Source: Scandinavium goeteborgense (GTDB lineage: Bacteria; Pseudomonadota; Gammaproteobacteria; Enterobacterales; Enterobacteriaceae). From it: a stretch of DNA of 64,000 nucleotides. Position numbers and translations under genes: made by a program. Every line of letters begins with the position of its first letter. Within the stretch, counting starts at the first letter, position 1. The notes under the pieces are model-generated. The model saw only the letters and a list, made by a program, of their open reading frames with translations. It searched no databases and had not been told where the DNA came from. The stretch is from contig NZ_CP054058.1 in NCBI RefSeq assembly GCF_003935895.2, forward strand, positions 558,001-622,000, read 5' to 3'. Of this stretch, positions 1-10,031 are shown one piece after another.

Positions 1-426
1 TACAAAGCACTCAACCCCGGCAGCTTTCAGGCCGCTGAAGGCGGAGATGTCGTTGGCGTCGACGGAGACCGTTTTGGCAATTTGCTGTTTGCCATTGGCG
101 TAGTGCATGTTTCCTACGTTGATACGCGTCACCGGGACGCCGCCATCGACCAGCTTCAGAAAATCGGCGGGAGACTTGCAGACCAGCAAAATCTTCTGGC
201 GGTCTGCGGCGCGGTGAATGTTGTCGATAACTTTTTGCAGCGACCAGAAGCGAACGGCGATACCTTCTGCCAGGACCATCTCCATCAGGTTTTGCTGAAC
301 CGGATCCTCAGCCACCTCATCGTTCGCCACCAGCACCAGATTTGCCCCCGCAAATCCGACCCACTGAACGCCGACCTGTCCGTGAATCAGGCGTTCGTCG
401 ATACGACTCAACACAATGTTTGGCAT
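1..426 (-). CDS. agaV: PTS N-acetylgalactosamine-specific EIIB component (partial at left edge)
   Basis: This is the cytoplasmic EIIB subunit of the mannose-family PTS for N-acetylgalactosamine (GalNAc). It passes phosphate from EIIA to the incoming sugar. The visible 142 residues start MPNIVLSRIDERLIHGQVG; the His in RLIHGQVG is the family phosphorylation site. It resembles E. coli AgaV closely. The ATG at 426 has a GAGGA ribosome site 7 nt upstream. The reading frame is open to base 1, so the C-terminus (about 15 residues by family length) lies outside. It follows agaZ by 19 bp on the same strand, in the order of the E. coli aga operon, so co-transcription from the promoter between agaZ and agaR is expected. 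Family and name are secure. Confidence 0.95.
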   Translation of the reverse strand, partial: MPNIVLSRIDERLIHGQVGVQWVGFAGANLVLVANDEVAEDPVQQNLMEMVLAEGIAVRFWSLQKVIDNIHRAADRQKILLVCKSPADFLKLVDGGVPVTRINVGNMHYANGKQQIAKTVSVDANDISAFSGLKAAGVECFV

Positions 427-445
427 AGTGTTTTCCTCTTTATTG

Positions 446-1732
446 TTATGCGTTCTCGCCCTGACAGGCCGCGTGGTACTGTTGCAGTATGTCCTGGATA
501 TGGTCGATGATGAGTTCGCGCGGAGTCGCACTGAGACCGGCTTCGCGGACTTTTACATACTGCAACGGCAGGTACTGGCTGATGAGCGGCAGCGGAATGG
601 GCTCGTCGGCCAGATTGCGCACCAGCCGTGCAAACGCGTCATCAATCTGACTGTCCGGCCAGTAGTAGCGCACCCGGTCTGAATAGCTGTAACCGCGGGC
701 CAGTCGACGGGTATTACCGTCGCCGTGATAGTGGCTTTGCCAGTATTCCGGGTGGTCGAGCATGACGTTTTCCAGCACGTGACGCAGGTCAGAGCAGGCT
801 TTAGCGGGCAGCAGTTCTTCTTCAATTGCGGCCAGTGAGAACAGCGCTTCGCGCAGGGCAAAGGTCAGCGCCGGGCCAACTTTCAGGATCGCGAAGTGAT
901 CTTTCACCAGCTGGCGCAGCGCGTGTGGGGTCTGGTAATCCGTGGAGTGCGCTTCAAACACCAGAGTGTCGAACGCTTCAACCATGTGACTCAGGGCCAC
1001 GGCTTTCTGTGGCTGATAGTCGATGATATGGGTGTGATCGAATTCGACGCCGGGCTGCACGACGAGGGCGATAATGCGTGGCCAGATAGCATTCAGGCCC
1101 TGTTTTTCGAAGGCGTGACGATGGGCTTCGAGCGTGGCCCGCGCCGCATCGGGCGTGGTAACCGCCAGCTCGGTCAGAGCTTCGTGTGCGCCACCGGGAA
1201 CCGGCACTTCGGTGCCGATAACGTACACCAGGTCAGATTCGCCAAACTGTTCGCGGCAGGTTTCCTCGGCAATTTTTGCCAGCCGCGCGGCGCGTTCGGC
1301 CACGATGTCATCGGTTAGCGGAACCGGATCGCCTTCGCAGGACATGCTGCAATCGAGGTGGATTTTTTTAAAGCCCGCCGCAACGTAGCTTTTGATCAGC
1401 GCATCGGCGTTCAGCATGGCCTCTGCGGCCGGAAGATTTTGCCAGCGATTTGGGCCCAGATGATCGCCACCGAGGATCAGCTGCGACTGCGGAAAATCGA
1501 GCGTGTCGGCAAGCTGGTACACAAAGCCGCGAAAATCTGCCGGGGTCATACCGGTATAGCCGCCAAACTGATCGACCTGGTTTGAGGTGGCCTCGATCAA
1601 CAGCGGCGTCTGCTGCGTGCGGGCGTAACGGATTGCGGCTTCAAGGACCAGCGGATGTGCGGAACAGACGGCATAAATCCCGTTGCTGTTTCCCTGCTTA
1701 TGCTGTTGCACCATTTCTGTCAGATGTTTCAC
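446..1732 (-). CDS. agaZ: Tagatose-1,6-bisphosphate aldolase accessory subunit (KbaZ/AgaZ)
   Basis: This is the non-catalytic subunit that partners AgaY/KbaY in the class II tagatose-1,6-bisphosphate aldolase, the last step of GalNAc/galactosamine breakdown. The protein is 428 residues (E. coli 426) with the family blocks [22 protein letters not shown] and HYHGDGN. I chose a GTG start at 1732 (VKHLTEMV) because family members begin MKHLTEMV and a GGAGAGG ribosome site lies directly upstream. The longer ATG frame from 1762 adds ten residues absent from relatives. It is the first gene of the leftward aga operon, ahead of agaV. GatZ is the paralogue with the same fold, but the agaV and agaR neighbours favour AgaZ. 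Regulation by AgaR is expected from the operator-like repeats just upstream. Confidence 0.95.
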   Translation of the reverse strand: MKHLTEMVQQHKQGNSNGIYAVCSAHPLVLEAAIRYARTQQTPLLIEATSNQVDQFGGYTGMTPADFRGFVYQLADTLDFPQSQLILGGDHLGPNRWQNLPAAEAMLNADALIKSYVAAGFKKIHLDCSMSCEGDPVPLTDDIVAERAARLAKIAEETCREQFGESDLVYVIGTEVPVPGGAHEALTELAVTTPDAARATLEAHRHAFEKQGLNAIWPRIIALVVQPGVEFDHTHIIDYQPQKAVALSHMVEAFDTLVFEAHSTDYQTPHALRQLVKDHFAILKVGPALTFALREALFSLAAIEEELLPAKACSDLRHVLENVMLDHPEYWQSHYHGDGNTRRLARGYSYSDRVRYYWPDSQIDDAFARLVRNLADEPIPLPLISQYLPLQYVKVREAGLSATPRELIIDHIQDILQQYHAACQGENA

Positions 1733-1763
1733 TTTCCTCTCCATTTCGGATGGTGACGACATT

Positions 1764-1787
1764 CATCTTTCGTTTTGTTTCACTTAA
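1764..1787 (+). promoter_or_regulatory. Candidate AgaR operator 1 (agaZ-proximal)
   Basis: The core CTTTCGTTTTGTTTCACTT fits the published AgaR consensus (TTTCRTTTYRTTTYNYTT). It lies about 30 bp upstream of the agaZ start, where repression of agaZV would be expected. Position and motif are seen; binding is inferred. Confidence 0.7.
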
Positions 1788-1803
1788 TCCTGCATCATGC
1801 TGC

Positions 1804-1827
1804 TATAAAAATAAAACGAAAGATAAT
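1804..1827 (-). promoter_or_regulatory. Candidate AgaR operator 2
   Basis: On the minus strand the core CTTTCGTTTTATTTTTA matches the AgaR consensus. It lies in the middle of the agaZ-agaR divergent region, about 75 bp from agaZ. Confidence 0.6.
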
Positions 1828-1942
1828 AGTTTTCCGATCTGTTTCACAAAAGAAACATAATGAAAGGTTTCAGCGTCAGAATGGTCACGGTCTGACCGGC
1901 TTGCAGGGCTTGCATTCCGGCAAAAGAAAGGCGTTAATAGTT

Positions 1943-1965
1943 AAAACGAAATGAAACGAAAGTTT
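1943..1965 (-). promoter_or_regulatory. Candidate AgaR operator 3 (agaR-proximal)
   Basis: On the minus strand the core CTTTCGTTTCATTTCGTTT is an almost exact AgaR consensus site. It ends about 18 bp before the agaR start, beside its AGGAG ribosome site, which suggests autoregulation of agaR. Confidence 0.7.
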
Positions 1966-1982
1966 TTCTTAAAGGAGCTCTT

Positions 1983-2792
1983 ATGAGCAGCAGCGATTTG
2001 TCCGCGGAAAAGCGCATTAGCGGAACCAGCGAAAGGCGTGAGCAGATTATCCAGCGGTTGCGACAGCAGGGAAGCGTGCAGGTGAATGACCTCTCCGCCG
2101 CATATGGCGTCTCGACGGTGACGATTCGTAACGATCTGGCCTTTCTCGAAAAGCAGGGCATCGCGGTGCGCGCCTACGGCGGGGCACTGATCTGCGAAGG
2201 GAATGGATCGGCCCATGAGCCGTCGGTGGAAGACAAAAGTGCGCTCAATACCGGCGTGAAGCGCAGTATCGCCCAGGCGGCGGTAGCGCTGATAAAACCG
2301 GGTCACCGCATTATTCTCGACTCCGGCACCACCACCTATGAAATCGCGCGCATGCTGCGTCAGCACGCGGAAGTGATTGTCATGACCAACGGAATGAACG
2401 TTGCCAATGCGCTGCTGGAAGCTGAAGGGGTGGAACTCTTAATGACCGGCGGGCATCTGCGTCGTCAGTCACAGTCGTTTTATGGCGATCAGGCCGTGCA
2501 GTCATTGCAGAATTACCATTTCGACATGCTTTTCCTCGGCGTGGATGCCATCGATACCGATCGCGGCGTCAGCACCCATAATGAAGATGAAGCCCGCCTC
2601 AACCGCAGTATGTGCGAAGTCGCTGAGCGGATAATCGTGGTGACCGACTCCACCAAGTTCAACCGCTCCAGCCTGCATAAAATCATTGATATGCCACGGA
2701 TTGATATGATCATCACCGACGAAGGCGTACCGGCTGAAAGTCTCACCGAATTGCAGCGGGCAGGCATCGAAGTGGTACGGGTAAAGGGGTAA
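1983..2792 (+). CDS. agaR: DeoR-family repressor of the aga operon
   Basis: AgaR represses GalNAc/galactosamine uptake and catabolism genes and is released by phosphorylated pathway intermediates. The protein is 269 residues and parallels E. coli AgaR along its whole length. The N-terminal DeoR helix-turn-helix lies around residues 17-65 ([11 protein letters not shown], then [11 protein letters not shown]), followed by the DeoR sugar-phosphate sensor domain with the [11 protein letters not shown] and FLGVDAID blocks. The start ATG has AGGAG 5 nt upstream. It is divergent from agaZ across 250 bp containing three AgaR-like operators. Its 3' end is only 3 bp from the convergent ampR stop. In E. 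coli the next genes are yhaV and prlF, so the junction here differs. Confidence 0.96.
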   Translation: MSSSDLSAEKRISGTSERREQIIQRLRQQGSVQVNDLSAAYGVSTVTIRNDLAFLEKQGIAVRAYGGALICEGNGSAHEPSVEDKSALNTGVKRSIAQAAVALIKPGHRIILDSGTTTYEIARMLRQHAEVIVMTNGMNVANALLEAEGVELLMTGGHLRRQSQSFYGDQAVQSLQNYHFDMLFLGVDAIDTDRGVSTHNEDEARLNRSMCEVAERIIVVTDSTKFNRSSLHKIIDMPRIDMIITDEGVPAESLTELQRAGIEVVRVKG

Positions 2793-2795
2793 ACC

Positions 2796-3668
2796 TTACA
2801 CACTCTGATTCACCAGCCAGCGGGCGAAATCATCCATCGCCGGGGTTTGTGGGCGAGACTGCAAACGCGTGAGCCAGTAATCGCCGAGGTTAATCTGGCA
2901 ATCAAACGGCTGCACGATGCGTTCGCTGTTGAGCAGGTGCGTGAACATATTCACCGGCGCGATGGCGACGCCCATTCCGGCCTGGGCGGCTTCGAGCATC
3001 GTCACCGATGAATCAAAGACCATCACCCGATGCGTGGGCGAAGGAGATTGTTCACCTGCCGCCTCGAACCAGGAATTCCATTCATCGCGTCGATATGAGC
3101 GCAGCAGCGTGAACTGTAGAATATCGCCCGGCGTGCGCAGCGCCGCAGCCCGTTCGGGGCTGCACAGCGGTCCCAGCGGGGCCGGGCACAAAAACGTGGC
3201 GTCGGTGCCGTGCCAGGCGCCGTTGCCGTAGCGAATGGTGTAATCCAGCCCTTCAGCGGCCGGGTCGACCCGGTTATTGTGCGTGGATAACTGCAAATCG
3301 ATATACGGATAACAGCGCCGGAAATCCTCGAGCCGGGGAAGCAGAAACCCAGTGGCAAAGGTGCCCACCACGCCGACCTTCAGCTTTTCTCGTTCATGGG
3401 AAACCGCAAACCTGTCCAGCATCCCCGCGATGCGATCGAACGAATCGTTCAGCACCGGCAGCAGGCTTTCACCTTCCGTCGTCAGCCGTAGTCCGCGCGA
3501 AACGCGAACAAACAGCGGGCAGTTCAGATGTTCTTCCAGCGCTTTGACCTGCTGGCTGATGGCCGAATGGGTGACGTTGAGCTCGATGGCGGCATGAGTA
3601 AAGCTAAGGTGTCGCGCTGCGGCTTCGAACGCACGCAACGAATTTAGCGGGATGTAGCTACGTGTCAT
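2796..3668 (-). CDS. ampR: LysR-family regulator of ampC beta-lactamase
   Basis: AmpR is the cytoplasmic LysR regulator that keeps ampC low when bound to UDP-MurNAc pentapeptide and activates it when bound to anhydro-muropeptides released by beta-lactam stress. The protein is 290 residues (family about 291) and starts MTRSYIPLNSLRAFEAAARH. The winged helix-turn-helix is in the first 65 residues (FTHAAIELNVTHSAISQQVK), followed by the LysR effector domain. The upstream in-frame ATG at 3731 would add 21 residues not found in relatives and would cross the AmpR operator, so I used 3668. It is divergent from ampC with a well-preserved AmpR binding region between them, so this beta-lactamase should be inducible. 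The 3-bp gap to agaR leaves no room for a shared terminator. Confidence 0.96.
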   Translation of the reverse strand: MTRSYIPLNSLRAFEAAARHLSFTHAAIELNVTHSAISQQVKALEEHLNCPLFVRVSRGLRLTTEGESLLPVLNDSFDRIAGMLDRFAVSHEREKLKVGVVGTFATGFLLPRLEDFRRCYPYIDLQLSTHNNRVDPAAEGLDYTIRYGNGAWHGTDATFLCPAPLGPLCSPERAAALRTPGDILQFTLLRSYRRDEWNSWFEAAGEQSPSPTHRVMVFDSSVTMLEAAQAGMGVAIAPVNMFTHLLNSERIVQPFDCQINLGDYWLTRLQSRPQTPAMDDFARWLVNQSV

Positions 3669-3680
3669 GGGTTTTCCGTT

Positions 3681-3718
3681 AGAAAATCTTAAGGCTACTG
3701 CTAAATTTAATCGTTTGT
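3681..3718. promoter_or_regulatory. AmpR operator / ampR-ampC divergent promoter region
   Basis: The stretch around AATCTTAAGGCTACTGCTAA, followed by ATTTAATCGTTTG, closely matches the known AmpR-binding region of Citrobacter and Enterobacter ampC-ampR intergenes. It lies between the two divergent starts. Binding is inferred from this similarity. Confidence 0.8.
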
Positions 3719-3745
3719 TCGCCACAGTCAAATCCCGCAGACTGA

Positions 3746-4948
<1,203 letters not shown>

Positions 4949-4960
4949 GCGGATAAAAAA

Positions 4961-4994
4961 GGCCCGGCGGTGCGTTCACTGCCGGGTTTTTTGT
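4961..4994 (+). terminator. Rho-independent terminator after ampC
   Basis: A GC stem (CCCGGCGGTG paired with CACTGCCGGG) is followed by TTTTTTG. An A-run precedes it, so it may also act for the convergent garD transcript. Confidence 0.9.
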
Positions 4995-5000
4995 TTGTTG

Positions 5001-6572
5001 TCAGGTCACGGGCGCGGGGTTAAACACGGCCAGCTGATTGTGCAGCCCCCACTGGTCGGAAAATGTCTTTTTACGCCCGCTGGCGACGTCCAGAATGAAG
5101 TGGAATAGCTTCCAGCCCACATCCTCAATACTCTCTTCGCCGGTGGCAATCGTCCCGGCATTGATATCCATCAAGTCATACCAGCGGTTCGCCAGTTCTG
5201 TGCGCGTCGCCATCTTAATCACGGGAACGGCCACCAGACCGTACGGCGTGCCGCGCCCGGTGGTAAACACCTGCACCGTGATCCCGGAAGCTACCTGCTG
5301 CGTGCCGCAGACAAAATCGCTGGCGGGAGTGGCGGCGTATATCAGGCCGCGTTTGGTTGGACGCTGGCCCGGAGAAAGCACTTCGACAATTGCGCTCTGG
5401 CCGGATTTGGCAATCGATCCGAGGGCTTTTTCCACCACGTTCGCCAGGCCGCCTTTTTTGTTACCCGGCGACGGGTTCGCGCTGCGGTCGGTTTTCCCCA
5501 TATCGAGATAGTTATCGTACCAGGCCATCTCTTCCAGCAGGCGTTTGCCGACCTCTTCATTGATGACGCGCGGCGTCAGCAGATGAATGGCGTCGCGCAC
5601 TTCGGTGACTTCCGAGAACATCACCGTGGCGCCGCAGCGCACCAGCAGGTCGGAGGCGTAGCCCACCGCCGGGTTGGCGGTCACGCCGGAAAACGCATCG
5701 CTGCCGCCGCACTGCATGCCGACTACCAGTTCGGAAGCCGGGCAGGTTTCGCGCTGACGCTGGTTGAGTTTCACCAGATGGCGTTCGGCGACCTGCAAAA
5801 TATCGTCGACCATGGAGCGGAAGCCAACGTGCTGTTCGTCCTGTAAACGCACGATGCTGGCGCTGTCGACCGGAATGGCCTGCACATCTTCCGTACCTTG
5901 CAGCAAACGTTCGGGCTGGAGTTTTTCACAGCCTAATCCAACCACCATGACTTCGCCGCCGAAGTTGGGGTTGAGCGCGAGGTTGTGAATGGTGCGAATT
6001 GGCACGACCGCTGCCGGGGCGTTGATCGCCACGCCACAGCCGTAAAGATGGTTGAGGCCGACCACGCCGTCGACGTTCGGGTATTGGGGCAGCAGATCGC
6101 GTTCGATGGTTTTCACCACGTAATCCACCACGCCCGCCACGCAGTGCACGCTGGTGGTGATGCCGAGCAGGTTTTTGGTGCCGACGCTGCCGTCGGCGTT
6201 GCGATAGCCTTCGAAGGTGTGGCCCTCCAGCGGCGGCAACGGTTCCGGCACGCGGGTCGCCAGCGGCAGGGTTTCCAGCGGCGGCGCTTTGGGCAGTTCG
6301 ACAGTGGATTCATCAATCCAGCTGCCTTGCACAATATCGCGCACCGCATAGCCAATCACTTCGCCGTAGCGCACGATTTCGCCGTGGTGCGGAATATCCA
6401 CCAGTGCGACTTTGTGCCCCTGCGGAATATGTTCAATCAGCGTCAGACCATCCGCAAAACGTGTTCCGGCTTTTAATCCGTTATCGTTCACAATAATGGC
6501 GACATTATCGGTGTCGTGCACTTTTATATAAAACGCCTGCGGCGGCGATTGTCGGATTTCGATCTCTGCCAT
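5001..6572 (-). CDS. garD: Galactarate dehydratase
   Basis: GarD dehydrates galactarate (mucate) to 5-keto-4-deoxy-D-glucarate, the first step of the gar pathway, and needs Fe2+. The protein is 523 residues, the E. coli length. It has an N-terminal SAF-like domain (about 1-95) and the UxaA/GarD dehydratase domain with the blocks [30 protein letters not shown] and GRGTPYG. It belongs to the same family as uxaA in this window. It converges on ampC and diverges from garP across 361 bp. In E. coli this gene adjoins prlF; here it adjoins ampC. CRP- and AgaR-like sites lie upstream. Confidence 0.97.
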   Translation of the reverse strand: MAEIEIRQSPPQAFYIKVHDTDNVAIIVNDNGLKAGTRFADGLTLIEHIPQGHKVALVDIPHHGEIVRYGEVIGYAVRDIVQGSWIDESTVELPKAPPLETLPLATRVPEPLPPLEGHTFEGYRNADGSVGTKNLLGITTSVHCVAGVVDYVVKTIERDLLPQYPNVDGVVGLNHLYGCGVAINAPAAVVPIRTIHNLALNPNFGGEVMVVGLGCEKLQPERLLQGTEDVQAIPVDSASIVRLQDEQHVGFRSMVDDILQVAERHLVKLNQRQRETCPASELVVGMQCGGSDAFSGVTANPAVGYASDLLVRCGATVMFSEVTEVRDAIHLLTPRVINEEVGKRLLEEMAWYDNYLDMGKTDRSANPSPGNKKGGLANVVEKALGSIAKSGQSAIVEVLSPGQRPTKRGLIYAATPASDFVCGTQQVASGITVQVFTTGRGTPYGLVAVPVIKMATRTELANRWYDLMDINAGTIATGEESIEDVGWKLFHFILDVASGRKKTFSDQWGLHNQLAVFNPAPVT

Positions 6573-6601
6573 TGTCCAGTATTCTCCAGCAAAAAATGTT
6601 G

Positions 6602-6621
6602 AAGCGAAATAAAGCGAAAAA
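6602..6621 (-). promoter_or_regulatory. AgaR/DeoR-like repeat upstream of garD
   Basis: The minus strand reads TTTCGCTTTATTTCGCTT. This fits the AgaR consensus with one core mismatch and repeats with the same spacing as the sites before agaR. It begins about 30 bp upstream of the garD start. Which regulator, if any, binds here is unknown. Confidence 0.35.
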
Positions 6622-6662
6622 GGTCACTGGAATAAAGAATGTCAGGAGTAAGGCAGCGATAA

Positions 6663-6678
6663 TGTGACGCAGATCACC
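6663..6678. promoter_or_regulatory. Candidate CRP site
   Basis: TGTGA-CGCAGA-TCACC matches the CRP palindrome at nine of ten half-site positions. It lies about 90 bp upstream of garD and 255 bp upstream of garP, consistent with catabolite control of sugar-acid genes. Confidence 0.6.
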
Positions 6679-6933
6679 TCTTATTATCAGGCCCTGCGCG
6701 TGAAGGCGAGGGAACGTCGGATCTGTGTGGCAGCGCCCATCATCCTGTGCAGATGCCCGAAAGCCATTGGTGAAGTCTTATTTATATTGGCAGATTGCAC
6801 AATGTGTATTCCCCGGGGCTTACATATACTGAATGGCAATTTCATTGTGTCTGCCGCGTTTAATAAAACAAAAGCAGAATTAAAACATCTTACAAAATAA
6901 AAATAATAATGCCCTGTACCCGAGGATAATAAC

Positions 6934-8265
6934 ATGATGCTGGACAGTGCTGTTGAATCGAAAAGAGGAATAAATACCCGTTATTTAATTCTGCTGATTA
7001 TCTTTATTGTCACCGCGGTGAATTACGCCGATCGGGCCACGCTGTCGATTGCGGGTACCGAAGTGGCGAAGGAGCTTCAGCTCAGCGCGGTGTCGATGGG
7101 TTACATCTTCTCCGCGTTTGGCTGGGCTTACCTGCTGATGCAGATCCCCGGCGGCTGGTTGCTCGATAAGTTTGGCTCTAAAAAAGTGTACAGCTACAGC
7201 CTGTTTTTCTGGTCGCTGTTCACCTTTATGCAAGGCTTTGTCGGTGTCTTCCCAATTGCCTGGGCCGGAATTTCGATGTTCTTTATGCGCTTTATGCTCG
7301 GGTTTTCGGAGGCACCGTCATTCCCGGCCAACGCCCGCATTGTCGCGGCGTGGTTCCCGACCAAAGAGCGCGGCACCGCGTCGGCGATTTTTAACTCGGC
7401 GCAGTATTTTTCCCTCGCTATTTTCTCTCCACTGCTGGGCTGGCTGACCTTTGCCTGGGGCTGGGAGCACGTGTTTACGGTGATGGGCGTGATCGGTTTT
7501 GTGCTGACCGCGCTGTGGGTCAAGCTGATTCATAACCCGACCGATCACCCTCGCATGAGCGAGCAGGAGCTGAAATACATCTCCGACGGCGGCGCGGTGG
7601 TGGATATGGACCACAAAAAGCCGGGTGCCGCGTCGAACGGCCCGAAAATGCACTACATCAAACAGCTGCTGACCAACCGCATGATGCTTGGCGTGTTCTT
7701 TGGGCAATACTTTATCAACACCATTACGTGGTTTTTCCTTACCTGGTTTCCCATTTATCTGGTGCAGGACAAAGGCATGTCGATTCTGAAAGTGGGGCTG
7801 GTGGCGTCCATTCCGGCGCTGTGCGGCTTTGCCGGTGGCGTGCTGGGCGGCGTGTTTTCCGATGCGCTTATTAAGCGCGGGCACTCCATCACCTTCGCGC
7901 GGAAGGTACCGATTGTGCTGGGAATGCTGCTCGCGTCGACGATTATCCTGTGCAACTACACCGATAATACCGTGCTGGTAGTGGCCCTGATGGCGCTGGC
8001 CTTTTTCGGAAAGGGCTTCGGCGCGTTGGGCTGGCCGGTCATTTCCGATACCGCGCCAAAAGAGATTGTCGGCCTGTGCGGCGGCGTATTTAACGTATTC
8101 GGTAATGTCGCCTCGATTGTCACGCCACTGGTGATTGGTTATCTGGTCAGCGAGCTGCACTCGTTCAACGCCGCGCTGGTGTTTGTCGGCTGCTCAGCCC
8201 TGATGGCGATGGTCTGCTACCTGTTTGTGGTGGGCGACATTAAACGTATGGAACTGCAGAACTAA
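6934..8265 (+). CDS. garP: Galactarate/glucarate/glycerate MFS transporter
   Basis: GarP is an inner-membrane proton symporter of the anion:cation symporter MFS family that imports galactarate and glucarate. The protein is 443 residues with twelve predicted hydrophobic segments. The family signature VNYADRATLSIA sits after the first segment, and FMLGFSEAPSFPANARIVAAWFP covers segment 4 and the following loop. It tracks E. coli GarP almost residue by residue. The start at 6934 has GAGGA 7 nt upstream; a second ATG follows at once (6937). It is the first gene of garPLRK and diverges from garD. GudP is a close paralogue, but the garL/garR/garK neighbours settle the name. Confidence 0.96.
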   Translation: MMLDSAVESKRGINTRYLILLIIFIVTAVNYADRATLSIAGTEVAKELQLSAVSMGYIFSAFGWAYLLMQIPGGWLLDKFGSKKVYSYSLFFWSLFTFMQGFVGVFPIAWAGISMFFMRFMLGFSEAPSFPANARIVAAWFPTKERGTASAIFNSAQYFSLAIFSPLLGWLTFAWGWEHVFTVMGVIGFVLTALWVKLIHNPTDHPRMSEQELKYISDGGAVVDMDHKKPGAASNGPKMHYIKQLLTNRMMLGVFFGQYFINTITWFFLTWFPIYLVQDKGMSILKVGLVASIPALCGFAGGVLGGVFSDALIKRGHSITFARKVPIVLGMLLASTIILCNYTDNTVLVVALMALAFFGKGFGALGWPVISDTAPKEIVGLCGGVFNVFGNVASIVTPLVIGYLVSELHSFNAALVFVGCSALMAMVCYLFVVGDIKRMELQN

Positions 8266-8280
8266 GCAAAGGGTGAAACG

Positions 8281-9051
8281 ATGACGAACGAATGCTTCCC
8301 GAACAAATTCAAGGCCGCGCTGGCTGCCCATCAGATCCAGATTGGCTGCTGGTCGGCGCTGGCAAACCCTATTAGCACCGAAGTGCTGGGGCTGGCAGGT
8401 TTCGACTGGCTGGTGCTGGACGGCGAACATGCACCGAATGATATTTCCACGTTTATCCCGCAACTGATGGCGCTGAAAGGCAGCCCGAGCGCGGCGGTGG
8501 TGCGCGTGCCGACCAACGAGCCGGTGATCATTAAGCGCCTGCTGGATATTGGTTTCTATAACTTCCTGATCCCGTTTGTTGAGACGCAAGAGGAAGCGGC
8601 GCTTGCGGTGGCGTCGACCCGCTATCCGCCGGAAGGCATCCGTGGCGTATCGGTGTCCCATCGCGCCAACATGTTCGGCACCGTGCCGGACTACTTCGCC
8701 CAGTCGAATAAAAACATCTCCATTCTGGTGCAGATTGAAAGCCAGACCGGCGTCGATAACGTCGATGCCATCGCGGCCACCGACGGCGTAGACGGGATTT
8801 TCGTCGGCCCAAGCGACCTCGCCGCCGCGCTCGGTCATCTGGGCAACGCCTCTCATCCTGATGTGCAGAAATGCATTCAGCACATTTTTGCCCGCGCCAA
8901 AGCGCACGGTAAACCGAGCGGCATTCTGGCCCCGGTTGAAGCGGATGCCCGTCGCTATCTGGAGTCGGGCGCGACGTTCGTTGCCGTCGGCAGTGACCTC
9001 GGCGTGTTCCGCTCCGCCACCCAAAAACTGGCTGACGCCTTTAAAAAATAA
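8281..9051 (+). CDS. garL: 5-keto-4-deoxy-D-glucarate aldolase
   Basis: GarL splits 5-keto-4-deoxy-D-glucarate into pyruvate and tartronate semialdehyde. It is a class II, Mg2+-dependent aldolase of the HpcH/HpaI family. The protein is 256 residues, exactly the E. coli length. Visible family features are [12 protein letters not shown] (catalytic His region), the metal-binding Glu in ILVQIESQ, and [12 protein letters not shown]. It lies 15 bp after garP in the same operon and feeds GarR. Identity is not in doubt. Confidence 0.97.
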   Translation: MTNECFPNKFKAALAAHQIQIGCWSALANPISTEVLGLAGFDWLVLDGEHAPNDISTFIPQLMALKGSPSAAVVRVPTNEPVIIKRLLDIGFYNFLIPFVETQEEAALAVASTRYPPEGIRGVSVSHRANMFGTVPDYFAQSNKNISILVQIESQTGVDNVDAIAATDGVDGIFVGPSDLAAALGHLGNASHPDVQKCIQHIFARAKAHGKPSGILAPVEADARRYLESGATFVAVGSDLGVFRSATQKLADAFKK

Positions 9052-9077
9052 TCACCACCGTAATTGAGAAGGAAAAA

Positions 9078-9971
9078 ATGATGACGATGAAAGTGGGCTT
9101 TATTGGCCTGGGCATTATGGGCAAACCGATGAGTAAAAACCTGCTGAAAGCGGGTTACTCGCTGGTGGTGTCAGACCACAATCCGCAGTCGGTCGCGGAA
9201 GTGATTGCCGCTGGCGCGGAAGCGGCCGGTTCGGCAAAAGACATCGCCGAACAGTGTGACGTTATCATCACCATGCTGCCGAACTCACCGCATGTGAAAG
9301 AGGTCGCGCTGGGCGAAAACGGCATCATCGACGGCGCGAAGCCGGGCACGGTGCTGATTGATATGAGTTCTATCGCCCCGCTGGCGAGCCGTGAAATCAG
9401 CGAAGCGTTGCAGGCCAAAGGCGTGGCGATGCTGGATGCGCCGGTCAGCGGCGGTGAACCGAAGGCTATCGACGGCACGCTTTCGGTGATGGTCGGCGGT
9501 GACAAAGCGATTTTCGACCGCCACTACGATTTGCTGAAAGCGATGGCGGGCTCGGTGGTACACACTGGGGATATCGGTGCGGGTAACGTGACCAAGCTTG
9601 CCAACCAGGTGATTGTGGCGCTGAACATCGCCGCGATGTCCGAAGCGCTGACGCTGGCCACCAAAGCGGGCGTGAACCCGGACCTGGTGTATCAGGCGAT
9701 TCGCGGCGGCCTGGCGGGCAGCACGGTGTTAGATGCCAAAGCCCCGATGGTGATGGACCGTAACTTCAAGCCCGGTTTCCGCATCGATCTGCACATTAAA
9801 GATCTGGCGAACGCGCTGGACACCTCGCACGGCGTGGGCGCACAGCTGCCGCTGACGGCGGCGGTAATGGAGATGATGCAGGCGCTGCGCGCCGACGGTC
9901 ACGGCAACGACGACCACTGCGCCATCGCGTGCTACTACGAAAAATTGGCGAAAGTGGAAGTCACTCGCTAA
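9078..9971 (+). CDS. garR: Tartronate semialdehyde reductase (2-hydroxy-3-oxopropionate reductase)
   Basis: GarR reduces tartronate semialdehyde to D-glycerate with NADH. It is a beta-hydroxyacid dehydrogenase of 297 residues. The N-terminal Rossmann motif is GFIGLGIMGKPMSKNL; the substrate motif DAPVSGGEPKA and the catalytic Lys in GNVTKLANQ (near residue 174) are intact. An AAGGA ribosome site precedes ATG 9078, and a second in-frame ATG follows at 9081, so the true first residue could be one codon later. It is the third gene of garPLRK. GlxR is the paralogue of the glyoxylate pathway; the context favours GarR. Confidence 0.96.
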   Translation: MMTMKVGFIGLGIMGKPMSKNLLKAGYSLVVSDHNPQSVAEVIAAGAEAAGSAKDIAEQCDVIITMLPNSPHVKEVALGENGIIDGAKPGTVLIDMSSIAPLASREISEALQAKGVAMLDAPVSGGEPKAIDGTLSVMVGGDKAIFDRHYDLLKAMAGSVVHTGDIGAGNVTKLANQVIVALNIAAMSEALTLATKAGVNPDLVYQAIRGGLAGSTVLDAKAPMVMDRNFKPGFRIDLHIKDLANALDTSHGVGAQLPLTAAVMEMMQALRADGHGNDDHCAIACYYEKLAKVEVTR

Positions 9972-10031
9972 AGGACAGGGCGCGGGAACGTGCCCGATAA
10001 TTCTGCCTCGCGCGGTAACAGGCAACGCACT

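Larger units (their letters stand above)
6573..6933. other. garD-garP divergent intergenic region
   Basis: This 361-bp AT-rich region lies between divergent garD and garP. It holds one CRP-like site and one AgaR/DeoR-like repeat, listed separately. In E. coli the gar genes are activated by CdaR; I cannot point to a CdaR site with confidence. The short open frames inside it (for example 6664-6900) show no protein-like features. Confidence 0.6.
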
